From the NCBI GenBank assembly GCA_045345765.1, contig CP148265.1:372001-436000 (forward strand): 64,000 bases of DNA, written 5' to 3'. Source of the stretch: JAOARY01 sp045345765. Its GTDB lineage: Bacteria; Bacillota; Clostridia; Peptostreptococcales; Peptostreptococcaceae. Both the position numbers and the translations under genes were made by a program. The notes beneath the pieces are model-generated. The model saw nothing but the letters and a program-made list of their open reading frames with translations, was not told where the DNA came from and did no database searches. Below, piece by piece: positions 60,609-64,000 of the stretch (position 1 is its first letter; each line of letters starts with the position of its first letter).

Positions 60609-62003
60609 TTAACAAACTTTACCTGGATTTAAAATATCTTTAGGATCAAATGCAAGCTTTATATTTTTGTATAAATTCATTCCTATCTCACCTTGAGCTT
60701 CCATTAAATAAGGTCTTTTTGCATAACCTATACCATGTTCCCCAGATACCTTTCCTCCTAATTCTCTTGATTTTTGATACATCACATCAAAAACCTCTTT
60801 TAATTTTTTATTCCAAGCTTCATCATCTAAATCATCCTTAAGAATATATATATGCAAATTCCCATCTCCAGCATGTCCAAATCCTTTTATTCTTATATCG
60901 AATCTTTCTTGAAGCGAGTCAGCAAAAGTAACAAACTGAGCAATCTTATTTCTAGGTACAACAACATCACATTCATCCATATCTGTAGTGGTTGCCTTTA
61001 TAGCTTCCAAAAAAGCACCTCTAGCTTTCCAAATAGATTCTTGTCTTTCTTGTGTATCTGAAATAAGCACATCAAAAGCACCTGATTCTAAACATATATT
61101 TGCTACATTTTCATAAGTCTTTTCTATTTCTTCCTTTGTATTTCCATCAAAAGTTAAAAGCAAATATGCATCTGCTGATGAATCAGGAAATTTCATTCCT
61201 AAAAACTCTTCTGATGCTACAATAACATCTTTAACCATATATTCTATTGCTGTTGGTATTGTTTTTGATTTTATTATCTTTGGTACTGTATCTATTGCCA
61301 TCTTTAGATTTTCAAATGGAATTAATAAACTTATAGTCTTTTTTGGTAATGGAAGTAATTTCAATATTGCCTTTGTTACAATACCTAAAGTACCTTCTGA
61401 CCCAACCATCAAATCTTTTAAGCTATATCCAGAACTATTTTTGACTACCTTTCCTCCAACATTTATTATATCTCCATTTGCTAATACAACTTCTAATCCT
61501 CTTACATAATCTCTTGTAACACCATATTTTACAGCTCTCATACCACCTGCATTAGTATTTATATTTCCACCAATAGTTGCACTTTTTTCTCCTGGATCTG
61601 GTGGATAAAACAAATCATTTTCTTCTACATATTTAGATATTTCCATAAGTAATACACCTGGTTCCAATGTGAGCGTTAGATTTTCTTCATCTAATTCTAA
61701 TATCTTATTCATCTTGCTTAAATTTATCATTATTCCACCGTGTATAGCAACTGCTGCACCTACAAGTCCTGTTCCTTGACCTCTTGGTGTTACTGGTATA
61801 TTATTTTCATAAGCATATTTCATAATCTTACTAACTTCATTTGTTGTTAATACTTCAACTAAAACTTCTGGATAACTACTTATTCCACCAAGTTCATCAT
61901 GTGAAAAATCCTCATTAATATCATCCCCAAAATACACACGTTCTTCTCCACATAAATCTATCAAAAAATCCAAATCGTTTTTATCTAATTTTTTATAACT
62001 CAT
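60609..62003 (-). CDS. FAD-linked D-lactate dehydrogenase (GlcD/LctD type)
   Basis: Soluble FAD oxidoreductase of the VAO/PCMH family. N-terminal FAD domain with PVTPRGQGTGLVGAAVAIHGG (in order), PPDPGEKSATIGGNINTNAGG and YGVTRDYVRGLEVVLANG. C-terminal FAD-oxidase domain has GFGHAGDGNLHIYI and SGEHGIG. 464 residues. Directly downstream of etfA-etfB, which matches the electron-bifurcating lactate dehydrogenase (LctBCD) of Acetobacterium woodii. Glycolate or another 2-hydroxy acid is the alternative substrate. Confidence 0.9.
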   Translation of the reverse strand: MSYKKLDKNDLDFLIDLCGEERVYFGDDINEDFSHDELGGISSYPEVLVEVLTTNEVSKIMKYAYENNIPVTPRGQGTGLVGAAVAIHGGIMINLSKMNKILELDEENLTLTLEPGVLLMEISKYVEENDLFYPPDPGEKSATIGGNINTNAGGMRAVKYGVTRDYVRGLEVVLANGDIINVGGKVVKNSSGYSLKDLMVGSEGTLGIVTKAILKLLPLPKKTISLLIPFENLKMAIDTVPKIIKSKTIPTAIEYMVKDVIVASEEFLGMKFPDSSADAYLLLTFDGNTKEEIEKTYENVANICLESGAFDVLISDTQERQESIWKARGAFLEAIKATTTDMDECDVVVPRNKIAQFVTFADSLQERFDIRIKGFGHAGDGNLHIYILKDDLDDEAWNKKLKEVFDVMYQKSRELGGKVSGEHGIGYAKRPYLMEAQGEIGMNLYKNIKLAFDPKDILNPGKVC

Positions 62004-62013
62004 GGTAACCCTC

Positions 62014-63222
62014 CTATTTAGCTTCTTTTAAATTATTAATAAAATTTTTATTTGCTTTTATATTTTGGATTAATTTAGGTATTATATTGTATATATCACC
62101 TTTTAGAATATAATGTGCTGTATTAAATATCTGTGCATTCTCATCTTCATCTATAGATATTATACAATCAGAATTATTCATCCCTGCCACAAATTGAATC
62201 GCACCAGAAACTCCACATGTTATTATAAGCTTTGGCTTTACAGTTCTTCCACTTAGTCCTATTTGCTTTTTAGGATCTATCCATCCTGACTCAATAAGAG
62301 GTCTAGTTCCTGCAACTTGAGCTTTTAAAATATCTGCAAGTTCATAAATCATAGCCAAATCTTCTTCCTTTTTTATGGCTCTACCTGCAACTATTATAAT
62401 TTCTGCATCTTCTATAGTTTCTACTTTTTCCTTTTGCTTGATTTCCAATACTTCTATATTGGATTTTAATCCTTTTATTTGACATTCTATAATCTTACCT
62501 TCAGGGTTTGATATTTTCTTTGGAGCATCAAAAATTTTATATCTAACTGTTGCAAATTGTGGTCTATGATTTGGAGTATGAATATGAGCCATTATATTTC
62601 CACCAAAAGCAGGTCTTATTTGATCTAAATCTGTATTTTCTTGCATATCCAATATCGTACAATCCGCAGTAAGTCCTGTTTTAAATCTTGCAGCAACTCT
62701 AGGAGCTAAAGAACGACCTATAGTAGTTCCACCTACTAATATAGTTCCTGGTTTTTTATTTTTGATAAAATCTTCAAAGACCTTTGTATAAGGCTCTATT
62801 CTAAAATGCTTTAAGTCCTTATCATCATAAATATAAACTTCATCTACACCATATTCCAAAATTTCATTTGCTTTATTCTTTATATTTTCACCCATAAATA
62901 AAGCATATACCTTTTGATTTATTTTCTTAGCCATTTCTAAAGCTTTTCCAATCAATTCAAATGTAACTGGATGTATATCTGAATTAACATGATCTACATA
63001 TACACATATTCCATTCCAATTTTCTTTATCTATTTTAATTATCTTATCTTCTACAAATTCAAAGGCACCACTAGGTCCTTTTTTGACACATATCTTACAC
63101 ATCTTACATGCAGCATTTATTTCTACTGTATTACCATTTTCTTCTATCGCACCAAAAGGACATAGTTTGATTACAGAATTTATATCATTTATTTTTTCTT
63201 GATTAATTACAATTTTAGCCAT
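62014..63222 (-). CDS. etfA: Electron transfer flavoprotein alpha subunit with 4Fe-4S domain
   Basis: FAD-binding subunit of an Etf heterodimer. The N-terminal 60 residues form a ferredoxin-like domain in which Cys21, Cys39, Cys42 and Cys45 can bind one 4Fe-4S cluster; the fourth Cys of the second motif is Gly49. The C-terminal FAD domain has LSGRTVKPKLIITCGVSGAIQF in order (about 322-344). Such a domain is known in LctC. ATG 63222 after GGAGG. Co-transcribed with etfB and the dehydrogenase gene. Confidence 0.93.
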   Translation of the reverse strand: MAKIVINQEKINDINSVIKLCPFGAIEENGNTVEINAACKMCKICVKKGPSGAFEFVEDKIIKIDKENWNGICVYVDHVNSDIHPVTFELIGKALEMAKKINQKVYALFMGENIKNKANEILEYGVDEVYIYDDKDLKHFRIEPYTKVFEDFIKNKKPGTILVGGTTIGRSLAPRVAARFKTGLTADCTILDMQENTDLDQIRPAFGGNIMAHIHTPNHRPQFATVRYKIFDAPKKISNPEGKIIECQIKGLKSNIEVLEIKQKEKVETIEDAEIIIVAGRAIKKEEDLAMIYELADILKAQVAGTRPLIESGWIDPKKQIGLSGRTVKPKLIITCGVSGAIQFVAGMNNSDCIISIDEDENAQIFNTAHYILKGDIYNIIPKLIQNIKANKNFINNLKEAK

Positions 63223-63233
63223 TCTAATCCCTC

Positions 63234-64000
63234 CTATAAAAACTTAAGTTCAGCTAATTTATCATATAATTGTTCTGCCAAAGAATCATCATCACCATCA
63301 AATACTTCATTTTTATTATTTGATTCTGGTGGAAAAATTCTTTTAACTTGAGTTGGTGAACCATTAAGACCATAATTATTTTCATCTTGATCTGAAAAAT
63401 CTTTAAGTCCATATTCCTTTATAATCTTATCTTTAGTTTCTATCTTTAGTTTAAAAGAAGGTAATCTCGGCTGAAAAATTCCTTTTTCTACAGTTATAAG
63501 ACATGGATATTTAATTCTTGCAATTTCTAAAGTATCTGGCATATCCATTTCAACAATCATATCTTTTTCATTTATCTCAATTATTCTTGTTACATTTGCA
63601 ATATGAGGGATATCTAAAAATTCCGCCATTTCAGGCCCTACTTGAGCAGTATCTCCATCAGTAGTCATCTTCCCACAAATTATTAAATCAACCTCATTTA
63701 TTTTTTTTATTCCTTGAGCTAAAGTATAAGCAGTTGCTAAAACATCCGCTCCTGCAAATTTTCTATCACTAATAAGTATGGCTTCATCTGCCCCCATCAT
63801 ATAAGCTTCTTTTAATATCTCTTTAGCTTGAGGTGGACCCATAGTTATTGCATTTATAGTTGCATTATTCTCTTCCTTTATTCTAATTGCGCTTTCTAAG
63901 GCATATAAATCATATGGATTCATCTTAGAATCTATACCATCTCTTTTTAGAACACCTGTAACACTATCAACTTCAACATTTGTTGTTCCTGGAACTTGTT
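63234..64000 (-). CDS. etfB: Electron transfer flavoprotein beta subunit (5' end outside window)
   Basis: NAD/FAD-binding Etf subunit. The frame runs open to the right edge; residues before MNPYDLYALE (QVPGTTNVEVDSVTG, then LKRDGIDSK) fit the usual N-terminal region, so about 25 further residues are visible and the true start lies beyond 64000. GADEAILISDRKFAGADVLATAYTLAQ and CGKMTTDGDTAQVGPEMAEFL are landmarks. The acidic C-terminus is longer than usual. First visible gene of the lactate/Etf operon. Confidence 0.93.
   Translation of the reverse strand, partial: QVPGTTNVEVDSVTGVLKRDGIDSKMNPYDLYALESAIRIKEENNATINAITMGPPQAKEILKEAYMMGADEAILISDRKFAGADVLATAYTLAQGIKKINEVDLIICGKMTTDGDTAQVGPEMAEFLDIPHIANVTRIIEINEKDMIVEMDMPDTLEIARIKYPCLITVEKGIFQPRLPSFKLKIETKDKIIKEYGLKDFSDQDENNYGLNGSPTQVKRIFPPESNNKNEVFDGDDDSLAEQLYDKLAELKFL

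Noticed and set aside
1..64000. CRISPR array, insertion sequence or prophage genes
   Set aside because: No regularly spaced repeats, transposase or integrase, or phage structural genes were seen. No att-type direct repeats were seen at the island edges by eye.

Overview
The window is very AT-rich and shows the gene content and order of an anaerobic, low-GC, Gram-positive Firmicute of the class Clostridia. The order rnfCDGEAB - maf - radC - mreBCD - PBP2 - minCDE - rodA matches what I remember of Clostridioides difficile and its relatives, so a member of the Peptostreptococcaceae is the best guess (inference; no search was run). Many genes start with TTG or GTG behind strong GGAGG sites, and I moved several starts on that basis. 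MurE carries the DNPR motif expected for meso-diaminopimelate peptidoglycan.

Layout. (1) 1-9.7 kb, minus strand: elongation and septum-placement operon (maf, radC, mreB, mreC, mreD, a large PBP2, minC, minD, minE, rodA). (2) 9.8-14.8 kb: the six-gene Rnf ferredoxin:NAD+ oxidoreductase operon, with a long untranslated leader up to 15.2 kb. (3) 15.5-24.9 kb: NlpC/P60 hydrolase, an Asn/Thr-rich membrane protein, a solute-binding protein overlapping a lytic transglycosylase, coaE, polA, and an ECF sigma / anti-sigma / SIMPL-domain operon with a recognisable ECF promoter. (4) 25.1-27.8 kb: tRNA-Leu(CAA), a PhoP/PhoR-type two-component pair whose kinase seems to lack a normal start codon, and nrdR. 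(5) 27.9-43.6 kb: the dcw cluster from lgt-rsmH-ftsL-spoVD/ftsI-murE-murF-mraY-murD-ftsW/spoVE-murG-ftsQ, through two DUF881 genes and sbp, to ftsZ. murB, murC, ftsA and mraZ are absent. (6) 43.8-47.8 kb: a pair of M16 peptidases, then divergent ychF.

(7) 47.8-55.9 kb is the accessory region, bounded by terminators. It holds a Septu-like ATPase/HNH pair; a 67-residue Cys-rich protein; a predicted nuclease with a PUA/EVE-like N-terminus and a NucS/DUF91-type PD-(D/E)XK C-terminus; a C5-cytosine methyltransferase; and a Sau3AI/MutH-type restriction endonuclease convergent with it. This is a compact anti-phage island. The least described parts are the PUA-NucS nuclease facing the methyltransferase and the large inverted repeats in front of both restriction-modification genes.

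(8) 55.9-60.4 kb: an azlCD exporter operon with a TrmB-type regulator and an AlaX tRNA-editing protein, a GyrI-like protein, a small membrane protein and a cystatin-like protein. (9) 60.6-64.0 kb: a lactate dehydrogenase-EtfA-EtfB operon of the electron-bifurcating (Lct) type, running off the right edge. The Rnf complex and this lactate/Etf complex both use ferredoxin and NAD, so the cell probably couples lactate oxidation to Rnf-driven ion pumping (inference).
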